Source: Clostridiales bacterium | Lineage (GTDB): Bacteria > Bacillota > Clostridia > Oscillospirales > Butyricicoccaceae | Reading direction: 5' to 3' | Assembly: GCA_019421385.1 (NCBI GenBank) | Contig: JAHZFK010000009.1 | Location: 14,893 to 78,892 of the forward strand | DNA length: 64,000 nucleotides | Shown: piece after piece, positions 32,896 through 42,818 of the stretch | How positions within the stretch are numbered: the stretch's first letter is position 1 | Layout: the number at the start of each line of letters is the position of its first letter | The notes under the pieces: model-generated | What the model saw: the letters and a program-made list of their open reading frames with translations, nothing else | Told to the model about the DNA's origin: nothing | Databases searched by the model: none | Position numbers and translations under genes: made by a program

Positions 32896-33651
32896 TCATT
32901 CACAGCGCAGTTTTACGCCTTCCTGCCGACACAGATCTACATATTCCTTGGGCGGTTCGCGGTCTGTGATGAAAGCGGTCAAATCCTTCAGATGACAGAA
33001 TGTAACAATGGCTTCCTTACCGATCTTGGAGGAATCCACCATGCCGTAAATCATATCCGCGCGATGGACAACGGCGCGCTTGATTTCCGCTTCGAGGAAG
33101 GTGGTGTTGGTCATGCCGGCGGTCAGGGACACGCCGGTCGCGCCCATGAATGCTTTGTTGATGCGCATGGTGCTGAGTGCTTCGATGGTGGAAAGACCAA
33201 CAAAGGAATCGGTGGTTGGGCTGTAAATGCCGCCGAGCGAGATAATGTTCAGATTATCGTACTTGGATGCTTCGCTGAGCGCGCCGAGCGAATGTGTGAT
33301 AATGGTGATGCGTTTCTTTGCGACCAGAAAGCGAAGCAGGCACAGCGTTGTCGTACCGGAATCAATAAAAATAGTGTCTCCGTCGGCAACCTCTTCCGCA
33401 GCCAGACGACCGATCAAGGATTTGTCGATCGGATTGAGCCCCGAACGGATGGGGGTCGGTACAGCGCCGGAGGGGACGGTGGCGGTCACGCCGCCATATA
33501 CCTTAGTGATATGTCCGCGCACCTCAAGTTCATTCAAATCGCGGCGGATTGTGTTCTTGGAAACGCCGAAAACCTCGCATAATTCATCAATGCTGACGGT
33601 TTCGCGTGAGATTACATATTGTTCAATTGAATTGAGACGGCTGACTTTCAT
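32896..33651 (-). CDS. DeoR-family transcriptional repressor
   Basis: A 251-residue DeoR regulator. The N-terminal winged helix-turn-helix is VSIDELCEVFGVSKNTIRRD with LEVRGHITKVYGGV, and the C-terminal DeoRC sensor domain contains DSGTTTLCLLRFLV and the lysine-type effector site typical for sugar phosphates. IolR of Bacillus is a DeoR protein responding to 2-deoxy-5-keto-gluconate-6-phosphate, so an IolR-like role is reasonable here. It is transcribed divergently from the transketolase genes, which may be its targets. Confidence 0.9.
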   Translation of the reverse strand: MKVSRLNSIEQYVISRETVSIDELCEVFGVSKNTIRRDLNELEVRGHITKVYGGVTATVPSGAVPTPIRSGLNPIDKSLIGRLAAEEVADGDTIFIDSGTTTLCLLRFLVAKKRITIITHSLGALSEASKYDNLNIISLGGIYSPTTDSFVGLSTIEALSTMRINKAFMGATGVSLTAGMTNTTFLEAEIKRAVVHRADMIYGMVDSSKIGKEAIVTFCHLKDLTAFITDREPPKEYVDLCRQEGVKLRCE

Positions 33652-33701
33652 CTTCCCTTTTCTCCATTCTTACCCGAAAATTGACCAGAATAACTTTTAA
33701 T

Positions 33702-33730
33702 AGTGTATCAAAAAATGCATAAAATGTCTA
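33702..33730 (-). promoter_or_regulatory. Promoter of the deoR-type gene
   Basis: Minus strand TAGACA (33730-33725), 17 bp, TACACT (33707-33702), about 50 bp before the start codon. Confidence 0.5.
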
Positions 33731-33876
33731 CTGGCTCAAAAAATGGCGGAAATAGGCGAATGCGATCAATAATGGCAATCTATTGCGTGCGGGGGCGTGA
33801 ACGCAGCAATGTTTGTTCGGTTAAAGCGGGAAAAACAAATTTAAAAATATTTCTTGGCAGCGGAAATATGGTTGTA

Positions 33877-34084
33877 TTTTGGTTATATTTGAAAAATGGG
33901 GAAAGAGGACAGGAAAAAAGTGGAAAATCTGGAATATTGGGTTGAGATAACCAACAATAAATAAAAACACAACCAATACATAACAAACAAATTTCGAAAA
34001 AATGCCAGCAAAATTTTATCACATATTCCGAAAGGCACAAAACGGAGGATGGAATTTTTGTAAACAAATGTGTGAATTTTGGTT
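33877..34084. promoter_or_regulatory. Four-copy TTGGTT/AACCAA cluster, possible operators
   Basis: In the 546-bp divergent gap, TTGGTT occurs at 33879-33884 and 34079-34084, and AACCAA at 33949-33954 and 33971-33976. The latter half-site is part of TTGG-GTT-gagat-AACCAA, a near inverted repeat. The motif resembles the B. subtilis IolR operator core (WRAYCAADARD). The last copy overlaps the transketolase -35. The rest of the gap is AT-rich and has no supportable gene. Confidence 0.4.
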
Positions 34085-34111
34085 GAAATCTGGGTAGCTT
34101 GGTGATACACT
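34083..34111 (+). promoter_or_regulatory. Promoter for the split transketolase genes
   Basis: TTGAAA (34083-34088), 17 bp, TACACT (34106-34111), 87 bp before the start codon. Confidence 0.55.
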
Positions 34112-34197
34112 GTAATCGATATACAGCGGCCCGCTGCCGCTGTGGCCGGAACCTGTTCCGTGGAGAGAAAATATTTTGAATTAGGCAGGTGTATGCA

Positions 34198-35049
34198 ATG
34201 CAGAAAGCAGAAAAGATGCAGGAGCTTCGCGTATTTGCGCAGGAAATCCGTTTGGAAACCCTGAAAACCATCGGCTCGCTTGGCTTTGGTCATGTGGGCG
34301 GCTCGATGTCCATCATTGACGCGCTGGCCGTTCTGTATGGTGAAGTAATGAAGATTGATCCGAAGAATCCCCGTTGGGAGGATCGTGACTGGTGCGTGCT
34401 GTCCAAGGGACATGCCGGCCCGGCAATGTACGCTACCCTCGGCCTGAAGGGCTTCTATCCGCTGGAGGATGCGTATACGCTCAACCAGCCGCACACCAAC
34501 TTCCCGTCCCATACCGACCGCACCAAGACCCCCGGTGTTGACCTGACTACCGGCTCGCTCGGTCAGGGCATGTCCACCGCAACCGGCGCAGCGCTCGGCA
34601 ACAAGATCGACGGCCGCGACAACCACGTATTTGTATTTGTCGGCGACGGCGAGGCGGATGAAGGCCAGGTTTGGGAAGGCGCTCAGTTCGCAGTACATTA
34701 TCAGCTGGACAATCTGGTATGCTTTGTTGACGATAACAAGTATCAGCTCGACGGCGCATGTGAGAACGTTATGAAACATGCCAAGGGCATCGGCGCAAAG
34801 TTTGCGGCATTCGGCTGGAACGTAGTCGAGTGCGAAGACGGCAACGATGTCGAGCAGATCTACGACGCGATCCAGACCGCTTATGCGACCAAGGGCGTGC
34901 CGACCTGCATTGTGCTGAATACGGTCAAGGGCAAGGGCGCCACCTTTGCCGACGGTACGGGCGCGCATTCTTCTCAGCCGTCCAAGGAGCAGTGGGACGA
35001 AGCCATTGCTTATGCTGAGAAGCAGCTCGCTGAGATCAAGGCACAGTAA
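34198..35049 (+). CDS. Transketolase, N-terminal subunit
   Basis: A 283-residue protein covering the thiamine-diphosphate-binding half of transketolase. Motifs: GFGHVGGSMSIIDALAVLYG, SKGHAGPAMYATL, TGSLGQGMSTATGAALG and the Mg/TPP motif FVGDGEADEGQVWEGA. Split transketolases are common in anaerobes and act as an A2B2 complex with the C-terminal subunit encoded 14 bp downstream. It transfers two-carbon units in the non-oxidative pentose phosphate route. ATG 34198 is chosen; a GTG three codons earlier is possible. Confidence 0.94.
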   Translation: MQKAEKMQELRVFAQEIRLETLKTIGSLGFGHVGGSMSIIDALAVLYGEVMKIDPKNPRWEDRDWCVLSKGHAGPAMYATLGLKGFYPLEDAYTLNQPHTNFPSHTDRTKTPGVDLTTGSLGQGMSTATGAALGNKIDGRDNHVFVFVGDGEADEGQVWEGAQFAVHYQLDNLVCFVDDNKYQLDGACENVMKHAKGIGAKFAAFGWNVVECEDGNDVEQIYDAIQTAYATKGVPTCIVLNTVKGKGATFADGTGAHSSQPSKEQWDEAIAYAEKQLAEIKAQ

Positions 35050-35063
35050 GGGAGGGTACGAAC

Positions 35064-36029
35064 ATGAGCTTTACTTTGATTGGCAAACACGAAAAGGATT
35101 CTCGTGCAAACCGCGACGGTTACGTTACCGCAATGCTCGAGATGATGGAAAAGGACCCCACGGTCATGCATGTTGACTGCGACCTCGAGAACTGCATCAA
35201 CACCGGCAAGCTGGCGAAGGCATATCCGGAGCGCACCATCAACGCTGGTATCGCGGAAGCCAACGCTGTCGGCGTTTCCGCTGGCCTGTGCGCAACCGGC
35301 AAGACGGTATTTGTGCACTCTTTCGGCTGCTTCGCTTCCCGCCGTGCATTCGATCAGGCGTTCATGAGCGCAGCTTATGCCAAGCTGCCGGTACATATCG
35401 TCGGTTCTGACCCCGGCGTTTGCGCGGCTTACAATGGCGGCACCCATATGCCGTTTGAGGATTGCGCACTGTACATGTCCATTCCGGATGCAGTTGTTGT
35501 CGATCCGGTCGACTATGCGCAGATCAATTGCCTGACCAAGAAGCTGGCCGAATCCGGCAAGTTCTCTTACATGCGTATGATCCGCAAGACCTTCACCACC
35601 GTTTACGGCGATGGCTCGGACTTCGAGATCGGCAAGGGCGTCACCCTGAAGGAAGGCAAGGACGTTGCCATCATCGCTTCCGGCATCATGGTAGACGAGG
35701 CGCTCAAGGCGCAGGAGCAGCTGGCTGCCGAGGGCATTTCCGCAAAGGTGATCGACATGTTCACATGGAAGCCGCTGGACGAGCAGCTCATCCTCGACTC
35801 TGCTAAGGAGTGCGGCGCAATCGTAACCGCAGAGAACCATCAGGTCAAGTGCGGCCTTGGTTCTGCGATCGCCAACGTTGTCATCCAGAACTGCCCGGTT
35901 CCGATGGAGATGGTCGGCGTTGAGGATCGCTTCGGTCAGGTTGGCGCGGAGAGCTTCCTGCGTGAGGAATACGGCCTGACGGCGGCTCACATCGTTGAGG
36001 CTACCAAGAAGGCAATCTCCCGCAAGTAA
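35064..36029 (+). CDS. Transketolase, C-terminal subunit
   Basis: A 321-residue partner of the upstream subunit with the pyrimidine-binding and C-terminal domains. It contains the catalytic-glutamate region RTINAGIAEANAVGVSAGLC, VHSFGCFASRRAFDQ and the C-terminal ENHQVKCGLGSAIANV. GGGAGGG precedes the ATG at 35064. A terminator follows, so the two genes form a complete operon. Confidence 0.94.
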   Translation: MSFTLIGKHEKDSRANRDGYVTAMLEMMEKDPTVMHVDCDLENCINTGKLAKAYPERTINAGIAEANAVGVSAGLCATGKTVFVHSFGCFASRRAFDQAFMSAAYAKLPVHIVGSDPGVCAAYNGGTHMPFEDCALYMSIPDAVVVDPVDYAQINCLTKKLAESGKFSYMRMIRKTFTTVYGDGSDFEIGKGVTLKEGKDVAIIASGIMVDEALKAQEQLAAEGISAKVIDMFTWKPLDEQLILDSAKECGAIVTAENHQVKCGLGSAIANVVIQNCPVPMEMVGVEDRFGQVGAESFLREEYGLTAAHIVEATKKAISRK

Positions 36030-36043
36030 TCCAAAACGAATAG

Positions 36044-36078
36044 CAGGCGCGCTGCAATCGGCAGCGCGCCTGTTTTGT
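36044..36078 (+). terminator. Terminator after the transketolase genes
   Basis: Stem CAGGCGCGCTGC / GCAGCGCGCCTG with AATCG loop, then TTTTGTGTT. Confidence 0.88.
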
Positions 36079-36175
36079 GTTGTGGGTTTGTCCATTCTGC
36101 CCCTATGCAGAAACGGGATTTTGCGGTAAAATTACACTAACAAAATTTGTGCTGTAAGCCGATGGAGGAAACAAT

Positions 36176-37348
<1,173 letters not shown>

Positions 37349-37455
37349 CAAGGTCAAAAGGCGGGAAGGCAGGATGTTGCGTGCCCGCGCACGGCGTCAC
37401 TGTGCAATTTGTCGAAAAAGTTTTTTGCACAGGGTATTTCTGTGCAAAAATGCGT

Positions 37456-37484
37456 TTGACTTTTGGTATATTGTTGAGTACAAT
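37456..37484 (+). promoter_or_regulatory. Promoter for iolE
   Basis: TTGACT (37456-37461), 17 bp, TACAAT (37479-37484), a near-consensus promoter 62 bp ahead of the ATG. Confidence 0.75.
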
Positions 37485-37498
37485 AAGGATAGAAATGG

Positions 37499-37516
37499 CG
37501 CATGTGGAAACATGCG
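37499..37516 (+). promoter_or_regulatory. Inverted repeat at the start of the iolE transcript
   Basis: CGCATGT-GGAA-ACATGCG, a perfect 7-bp inverted repeat beginning about 15 bp after the -10 hexamer. It could be a repressor operator or an mRNA hairpin. Confidence 0.5.
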
Positions 37517-37546
37517 TATGAGAGACGAAAATGGAGGGAATAACAT

Positions 37547-38482
37547 ATGTTAGATCCGAAGAAAGTAAAGCTGGGCATCTGCCCGATCGGCTGGTCCAAT
37601 GACGATATGTGGGATCTGGGCGATGAGAATACGTTCCAGCAGTGCATTTCCGAGATGAAGCTCGCGGGCTTTGACGGCTGCGAAGTCGGCCACAAGTATC
37701 CGGAGGATAAGGAAGTCCTCAAGCACATGCTCGACGTGCGCAACATGACCATCGCATCCAAGTGGTTCTCCTCTTTCCTGGTTGACAAGCCGTACGAAGA
37801 GGTTGAGGCAGAGTTCATCAAGGAACTGGATTACCTCTCCTATGTTGGCGCTACCGCGATCAACGTATCCGAGCAGTCCGGCTCCATTCAGGGTCAGCTC
37901 GACACCCCGGTTCTCGACATGGAGAACAAGCGCGTGCTGACCGATGAGGAATGGACCCGCTTCACCGAGGGCCTGAACAAGCTGGGTAAGCTGTCCATGG
38001 AGAAGTACGGCATCCGCACCTGCTTCCATCATCACATGGGCACCGTGTGCCAGACGGTGGAGGAGACCACCCGCCTGATGGAGAACACTGATCCCAAGTA
38101 CGTGTTCCTGTGCTTCGACACTGGCCACTTCACTTTCGCTGGTGAGGATCCGGTCAAGATGCTTGAGAAGTTTGCTGACCGTGTCGGCCATGTACATCTC
38201 AAGAACATGCGTATGCCGCTGGTGGAGAAGGCTCGTGCAGAGCACTGGTCCTTCCTCGACGCGGTTCGCGCTGGCGCGTTCACCGTTCCTGGCGATCCGG
38301 ACGGCTGCGTAGAGTTCGACAAGGTGTTCGATCTGCTCGATAAGGCTGGTTACACCGGCTGGATCATGGTTGAGGCAGAGCAGGACCCGGCTAAGGCAAA
38401 TCCGTTCGAGTACGCCAAGATGGGCCGTGAGTACATCACCGCACACACCGGTCTGGGCGGCGAAGTCGTTCTCAAGAAGTAA
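37547..38482 (+). CDS. iolE: Myo-inosose-2 dehydratase (IolE-like)
   Basis: A 311-residue TIM-barrel sugar-phosphate isomerase/epimerase family protein. The N-terminus KVKLGICPIGWSNDDMWDLG parallels IolE, and CFHHHMGTVCQTVEET plus FDTGHFTFAGEDP and GHVHLKNMR supply metal-binding residues. IolE dehydrates 2-keto-myo-inositol to the diketone used by IolD. The product call is strengthened by iolD and iolB 6-9 kb away. It is a single-gene unit with its own promoter and terminator. Confidence 0.88.
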   Translation: MLDPKKVKLGICPIGWSNDDMWDLGDENTFQQCISEMKLAGFDGCEVGHKYPEDKEVLKHMLDVRNMTIASKWFSSFLVDKPYEEVEAEFIKELDYLSYVGATAINVSEQSGSIQGQLDTPVLDMENKRVLTDEEWTRFTEGLNKLGKLSMEKYGIRTCFHHHMGTVCQTVEETTRLMENTDPKYVFLCFDTGHFTFAGEDPVKMLEKFADRVGHVHLKNMRMPLVEKARAEHWSFLDAVRAGAFTVPGDPDGCVEFDKVFDLLDKAGYTGWIMVEAEQDPAKANPFEYAKMGREYITAHTGLGGEVVLKK

Positions 38483-38505
38483 GTTGCCAGATTGACAACC
38501 ATAAG

Positions 38506-38536
38506 AAATCCCGCTCCAAACGGAGCGGGATTTTTT
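38506..38536 (+). terminator. Terminator after iolE
   Basis: Stem AAATCCCGCTCC / GGAGCGGGATTT with an AAAC loop, continuing into TTTTTT. Confidence 0.93.
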
Positions 38537-38628
38537 GGCATCTGGGCGAGTGTGGGTAAGTGACGGTGCATACCTGCGGCATACGAAGGACAGTTGTGCA
38601 TAAATTGTAAAATCCATAGCGAAACCCT

Positions 38629-38657
38629 TTGCAAAATAAGCGGTTATAGGGTAGAAT
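38629..38657 (+). promoter_or_regulatory. Promoter for the pyrH-polC cluster
   Basis: TTGCAA (38629-38634), 17 bp, TAGAAT (38652-38657), 35 bp before the pyrH ATG. Confidence 0.6.
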
Positions 38658-38691
38658 AGAATACGGGAAAATGAAGCAAGGAGTGTGGAGC

Positions 38692-39417
38692 ATGGAAACA
38701 CAAAGATATAAACGTGTGCTGATCAAAATCAGCGGCGAGGCGCTTGCGGGCGATAAGCATTTCGGATTGAACTTTGACGTGATCGGTCCGGTATGTGATG
38801 TGATCAAAAAATGCAACGAGCAGGGCTGTGAGATCGGCATTGTCGTCGGCGGCGGCAACTTCTGGCGCGGCGTCAAGGACGGCGGCGGCAAGATGGAGCG
38901 CACCCGCGCCGACCATATGGGTATGCTGGCGACCACGATCAACGCGCTGGCACTGGCCGATGCGCTCGAGCAGCGCGATGTACCGGTGCGCGTGCAGACG
39001 GCAATCGAGATGAACCGCATTGCCGAGCCGTATATCCGGCAGCGTGCGACGCGCCATCTGGAAAAGGGCCGCGTGGTCATTTTCGGCTGCGGCACGGGCA
39101 ACCCGTTCTTCTCGACCGATACGGCGGCGGTGCTGCGTGCAGCGGAGATCGGTGCGGAAGTGATTCTGCTGGCTAAGAATGTGGACGGCGTATATGATTC
39201 CGACCCGGCAAAGAATCCGGATGCAAAGAAATATGACCGTTTGACCTATATGGATGTGCTCAATCAGGGCCTCGGCGTGATGGATACGACGGCGACTTCG
39301 CTTTCCATGGATAACCACATTCCGATTTTGGTATTCGCGCTTTCCGATCCGGAAAATATTTATCGTGCGGTCAATGGTGAAAAGATCGGCACGATCGTAG
39401 AGGAGGACAAATCATGA
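38692..39417 (+). CDS. pyrH: UMP kinase
   Basis: A 241-residue bacterial UMP kinase of the amino-acid kinase fold, phosphorylating UMP to UDP. Motifs: [41 protein letters not shown] and [15 protein letters not shown]. The ATG at 38692 follows AAGGAG; an in-frame ATG at 38671 precedes that ribosome site. Its stop overlaps frr by 4 bp. Confidence 0.96.
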   Translation: METQRYKRVLIKISGEALAGDKHFGLNFDVIGPVCDVIKKCNEQGCEIGIVVGGGNFWRGVKDGGGKMERTRADHMGMLATTINALALADALEQRDVPVRVQTAIEMNRIAEPYIRQRATRHLEKGRVVIFGCGTGNPFFSTDTAAVLRAAEIGAEVILLAKNVDGVYDSDPAKNPDAKKYDRLTYMDVLNQGLGVMDTTATSLSMDNHIPILVFALSDPENIYRAVNGEKIGTIVEEDKS

Positions 39418-39968
39418 AGGCTCAGCTGAACGCTTATGAAGACAAGATGAAGAAAACGCTCGACGTGCTCGCCAAGGAACTGGCGGCAGTGCGCGCAGGC
39501 CGCGCAAACCCTGCCGTTCTGGACAAGATCACGGTCGAGTATTACGGTGCACCGACGCCGCTCAATCAGGTTGCCGCGATCTCCACGCCCGATCCGCGTT
39601 CGCTTGCGATCCAGCCGTGGGACGGCTCGATCCTCAAGGCGATCGAAAAGGCGATTCAGGTTTCCGATCTGGGCATCAATCCGCAGAACGACGGCAAGCA
39701 GATTCGCTTGAATTTCCCGCCGCTGACTGAGGAGCGCCGTAAGGAACTGATCAAGGGCGTGTCCAAGACGGGCGAGGAAGCCAAGGTTGCGCTGCGCAAC
39801 ATTCGCCGTGATGCGATTGACAAGTTCAAGGCTGCGCAGAAAAAGAGCGAAATGACCGAGGACGAGCTGCACGAGGGCGAAGAGAAGATGCAGAAGCTGA
39901 CCGATAAGTACGTCAAGGAGATTGACGCAATGGTCGCGAAGAAGTCCAAGGAATTGGCGGAAGTTTAA
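39414..39968 (+). CDS. frr: Ribosome recycling factor
   Basis: A 184-residue RRF that splits post-termination ribosomes with EF-G. It contains [29 protein letters not shown] and the C-terminal helical arm [20 protein letters not shown]. Exactly the usual length. Translationally coupled to pyrH (ATGA). Confidence 0.97.
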   Translation: MKAQLNAYEDKMKKTLDVLAKELAAVRAGRANPAVLDKITVEYYGAPTPLNQVAAISTPDPRSLAIQPWDGSILKAIEKAIQVSDLGINPQNDGKQIRLNFPPLTEERRKELIKGVSKTGEEAKVALRNIRRDAIDKFKAAQKKSEMTEDELHEGEEKMQKLTDKYVKEIDAMVAKKSKELAEV

Positions 39969-39973
39969 AAAAT

Positions 39974-39999
39974 GGGGGGCGGCGGGTTCGCCGCCCCTT
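39974..39999 (+). terminator. GC-rich hairpin between frr and uppS
   Basis: GGGGCGGCG / CGCCGCCCC-type stem (around a GGTT loop) followed by TTTG only. It may reduce read-through or stabilise mRNA ends; a full stop is doubtful as the cluster continues. Confidence 0.4.
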
Positions 40000-40016
40000 T
40001 GCATGGGGGAAGTATT

Positions 40017-40766
40017 GTGGGTCTGTTTAGACGGAAAAAGAAAGTAGTTGTGGCGGAAAACCGTCCGGTGCCGCGCCATATTGCGGTCATTATGGACGGC
40101 AACGGCCGTTGGGCCAAAAAGCGCGGCCTGCCGCGGCAGGCTGGGCACAAGGTCGGCGCGGAAACCTTCCGCACGATTGCGACTTACTGCAAGGACATTG
40201 GCGTACAGTATTTTACGGTCTATGCATTCTCGACCGAAAACTGGAAGCGGCCGCAGGAAGAGGTAAACGCGCTGATGAACCTGTTCCGTGCTTACCTGAA
40301 AGAGGCGGCGGAAACCATGTTCCAGCGTGGGGTTGCGGTGCGTGTACTGGGAGATTTGACGCCGCTGCCCGAGGATATCCGCGCGCAGATCCGCGAGGTG
40401 GATGAGATTGCCGATCGGCTGGGGCCGGATGCCGCGACCGCTTCCCTGTGCATCAACTACGGTGGACGGGACGAGATCAAGAACGCGGTGCGTGCCATTG
40501 CGGAGCAGGTGAAAAGCGGTGCGCTTGCACCCGAGGACATCACCGAGGAGACGATCGGCGCGCACTTGTACACGGCGCACATGCCGGACCCGGATCTGAT
40601 CATTCGTCCGTCTGGCGAAATCCGCACCTCGAATTTCCTGTTATGGCAGTCGGCCTATGCAGAGTATTATTTTACCGATGTGTTGTGGCCGGACTTCAAG
40701 ACCGCCGATATGGATGCGGCGATTGATGCGTTTAACAAGCGCAATCGCCGGTTTGGCGGCGTATAA
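40017..40766 (+). CDS. uppS: Isoprenyl transferase (undecaprenyl diphosphate synthase)
   Basis: A 249-residue cis-prenyltransferase making the C55 lipid carrier for cell-wall synthesis. Motifs: HIAVIMDGNGRWAKKRGLPR, TVYAFSTENWKRP, INYGGRDEI and DLIIRPSGEIRTSNFLLWQS. The start is a GTG at 40017 with GGGGGA upstream; a more 5' in-frame ATG would place translation through the hairpin. Confidence 0.95.
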   Translation: MGLFRRKKKVVVAENRPVPRHIAVIMDGNGRWAKKRGLPRQAGHKVGAETFRTIATYCKDIGVQYFTVYAFSTENWKRPQEEVNALMNLFRAYLKEAAETMFQRGVAVRVLGDLTPLPEDIRAQIREVDEIADRLGPDAATASLCINYGGRDEIKNAVRAIAEQVKSGALAPEDITEETIGAHLYTAHMPDPDLIIRPSGEIRTSNFLLWQSAYAEYYFTDVLWPDFKTADMDAAIDAFNKRNRRFGGV

Positions 40767-40790
40767 ACGGACGGAGCGAGGTGTAATGCT

Positions 40791-41636
40791 ATGAAAGCAA
40801 GAGTATTGTTCGGCGTGGTCGGCTTTATTGCGGTTTTGCTGGCGTTGTATGTATTTCCGTCGATCATTTTGGAGCTGGCAATCGCTGCGCTATGTGTGCT
40901 GGCGACGTATGAAGTGCTGGGTTCTACCAAACTGGTGCATAACCGGCTGGAGCTGCTGCTGTGCCTGCTGGTTTCGCTGGGGCTGGCCATCGGGCATTTT
41001 GATATTTTGCCGCTCGATTTGCAGGATGTGGTGCAGGGTCTGATTTTCGTGCTGCTGATTGGTTCGTTTGCCATCGAGCTGCGGTTCCACGAACGCATGA
41101 ACGCCGCTCAGGTTTCCTGGGGCTTTTTCGGCGCGCTGCTGGTGCCGTATCTCATGCTCAGCCTGCTGCGCATCTATCAGATGGATTTTCTGCCGCCCAT
41201 TGGGGAAACCAACCTGCGCGCAGGACAGTTCATCGTACTCCTGCCGCTGCTGGCGGCGTGGGGCGCGGATACCTGCGCGCTGTTTGCCGGCATGTTGTTC
41301 GGCAAGCATAAGCTTGCACCGGTCGTCAGCCCGAAAAAAACCGTGGAAGGTGCAGTCGGCGGCGTAATCGGTGGAGCAGTGTTGGTGCTGCTTTTTGCGC
41401 TGCTGCTGAATGCAACGCTTGGCCTGGAGATGCCGCTGTGGGCAGCCGCTGTACTGGGCGGCGTGGGCGCTGTGCTGGGTGAGATCGGCGACTTGTCCTT
41501 CTCGGTCATCAAGCGGCAGACCGGCATCAAGGATTATGGCCATATTTTTCCGGGACACGGCGGCGTGCTCGACCGCTTTGACAGCGTGCTGTTTGTTGCG
41601 CCGTTTGCAGAGATCCTGTTCCGGATTCTTTGGTAA
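40791..41636 (+). CDS. cdsA: Phosphatidate cytidylyltransferase
   Basis: A 281-residue membrane enzyme with about eight helices that makes CDP-diacylglycerol for phospholipid synthesis. The C-terminal CDP-transferase signature is KDYGHIFPGHGGVLDRFDSV, preceded by APVVSPKKTVEGAVGGVIGG. It lies 24 bp after uppS in the conserved order. Confidence 0.95.
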   Translation: MKARVLFGVVGFIAVLLALYVFPSIILELAIAALCVLATYEVLGSTKLVHNRLELLLCLLVSLGLAIGHFDILPLDLQDVVQGLIFVLLIGSFAIELRFHERMNAAQVSWGFFGALLVPYLMLSLLRIYQMDFLPPIGETNLRAGQFIVLLPLLAAWGADTCALFAGMLFGKHKLAPVVSPKKTVEGAVGGVIGGAVLVLLFALLLNATLGLEMPLWAAAVLGGVGAVLGEIGDLSFSVIKRQTGIKDYGHIFPGHGGVLDRFDSVLFVAPFAEILFRILW

Positions 41637-41647
41637 AGGTGTGTTTT

Positions 41648-42781
41648 ATGAAGAAAATTGCGATTTTAGGGTCGACCGGGTCGATCGGTACGCAAACGGT
41701 CGATATTTTGCCCTCGATTGATGCCGAAGTTGTCGCATTGACGACAAACCGGCGCATAAACTTACTCGAAGAGCAGGCGCGTGCACTGCATCCGAAGATG
41801 GTGTGTGCGTTTGACGAAGCGGCGGCGCGCGACCTCAAGGTCAAGCTTGCGGATACGGATATCCGTGTGCTGAGCGGCATGGACGGACTGACCGCTTGCG
41901 CGGCAGAGAGCGGTGCGGATATCGTTGTGACCGCAGTGGTCGGTATGGTCGGTTTGCTGCCGACGCTGGCAGCCATTGACGCGGGCAAGGATATCGCGCT
42001 GGCGAACAAGGAGACGCTTGTGTGCGCAGGCGAATTGGTCATGCGCGCGGCGCGGGAAAAGGGCGTGAAAATCCTGCCGGTCGATTCCGAGCATTCGGCG
42101 ATTTTTCAGTGCGCGCAGGCCGCGCACGGCAATCCGCTTGCCAAAATCATTCTGACTGCGTCAGGTGGCCCGTTCTTTGGGAAAACGGCTGCGGAAATGC
42201 GGTCGGTCACGCGCGAACAGGCGCTCGCGCACCCCAACTGGTCGATGGGCGCGAAAATCACAATCGACTCGGCAACCATGATGAACAAGGGATTGGAACT
42301 GATCGAGGCCATGTGGCTGTACGACATGCCGCCCGAGGATATCGAAATCGTCATCCATCGGGAAAGCATCGTGCATTCCGCGGTCGAATTTGCTGACGGC
42401 GCGATGATCGCGCAGCTTGGCCTGCCCGATATGCGGCTGCCGATTCAGTATGCGCTGACCTATCCCGCGCGCGTACCTTGCAAGGTGCCGCGTTTGTCGC
42501 TGGCGGAAGCGGCGAAGCTGACGTTCTATGCACCGGATTACGAAGCATTCCCGGCGCTGAACCTTGCGCGTCAGGCGGCGGCACGCAAGGGTGATCGCGG
42601 TGCGGTGCTCAACGGCGCCAACGAAGCGGCGGTCGGTTTGTTTCTGGAAGGCCGCATCGGGTTTACGGAGATTGCCGAGCGGGTGGCGCAGGCACTGGAT
42701 GCGATCGCGTACCGCAGCAGCGTGACGCTCGATGATGTGCTCGCGGCTGACCGTGCGGCACGGGAGATCGTATTGTCATAA
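41648..42781 (+). CDS. dxr: 1-deoxy-D-xylulose-5-phosphate reductoisomerase
   Basis: A 377-residue enzyme forming 2-C-methyl-erythritol 4-phosphate in the MEP isoprenoid pathway. Motifs: IAILGSTGSIGTQTVDIL (NADPH), LANKETLVCAGELVM, LPVDSEHSAIFQ and HRESIVHSAVEF. The ATG at 41648 follows AAAGGTG. It is in the same cluster as ispG, and UppS uses the pathway's product. Confidence 0.96.
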   Translation: MKKIAILGSTGSIGTQTVDILPSIDAEVVALTTNRRINLLEEQARALHPKMVCAFDEAAARDLKVKLADTDIRVLSGMDGLTACAAESGADIVVTAVVGMVGLLPTLAAIDAGKDIALANKETLVCAGELVMRAAREKGVKILPVDSEHSAIFQCAQAAHGNPLAKIILTASGGPFFGKTAAEMRSVTREQALAHPNWSMGAKITIDSATMMNKGLELIEAMWLYDMPPEDIEIVIHRESIVHSAVEFADGAMIAQLGLPDMRLPIQYALTYPARVPCKVPRLSLAEAAKLTFYAPDYEAFPALNLARQAAARKGDRGAVLNGANEAAVGLFLEGRIGFTEIAERVAQALDAIAYRSSVTLDDVLAADRAAREIVLS

Positions 42782-42818
42782 AGCAGATTTAATTTTACCC
42801 TGTGAGAGGAGAAGTGTT

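Noticed and set aside
39974..39999. A true transcription stop between frr and uppS
   Set aside because: The stem is strong but the T tract is only three bases, and the cluster continues in conserved order.
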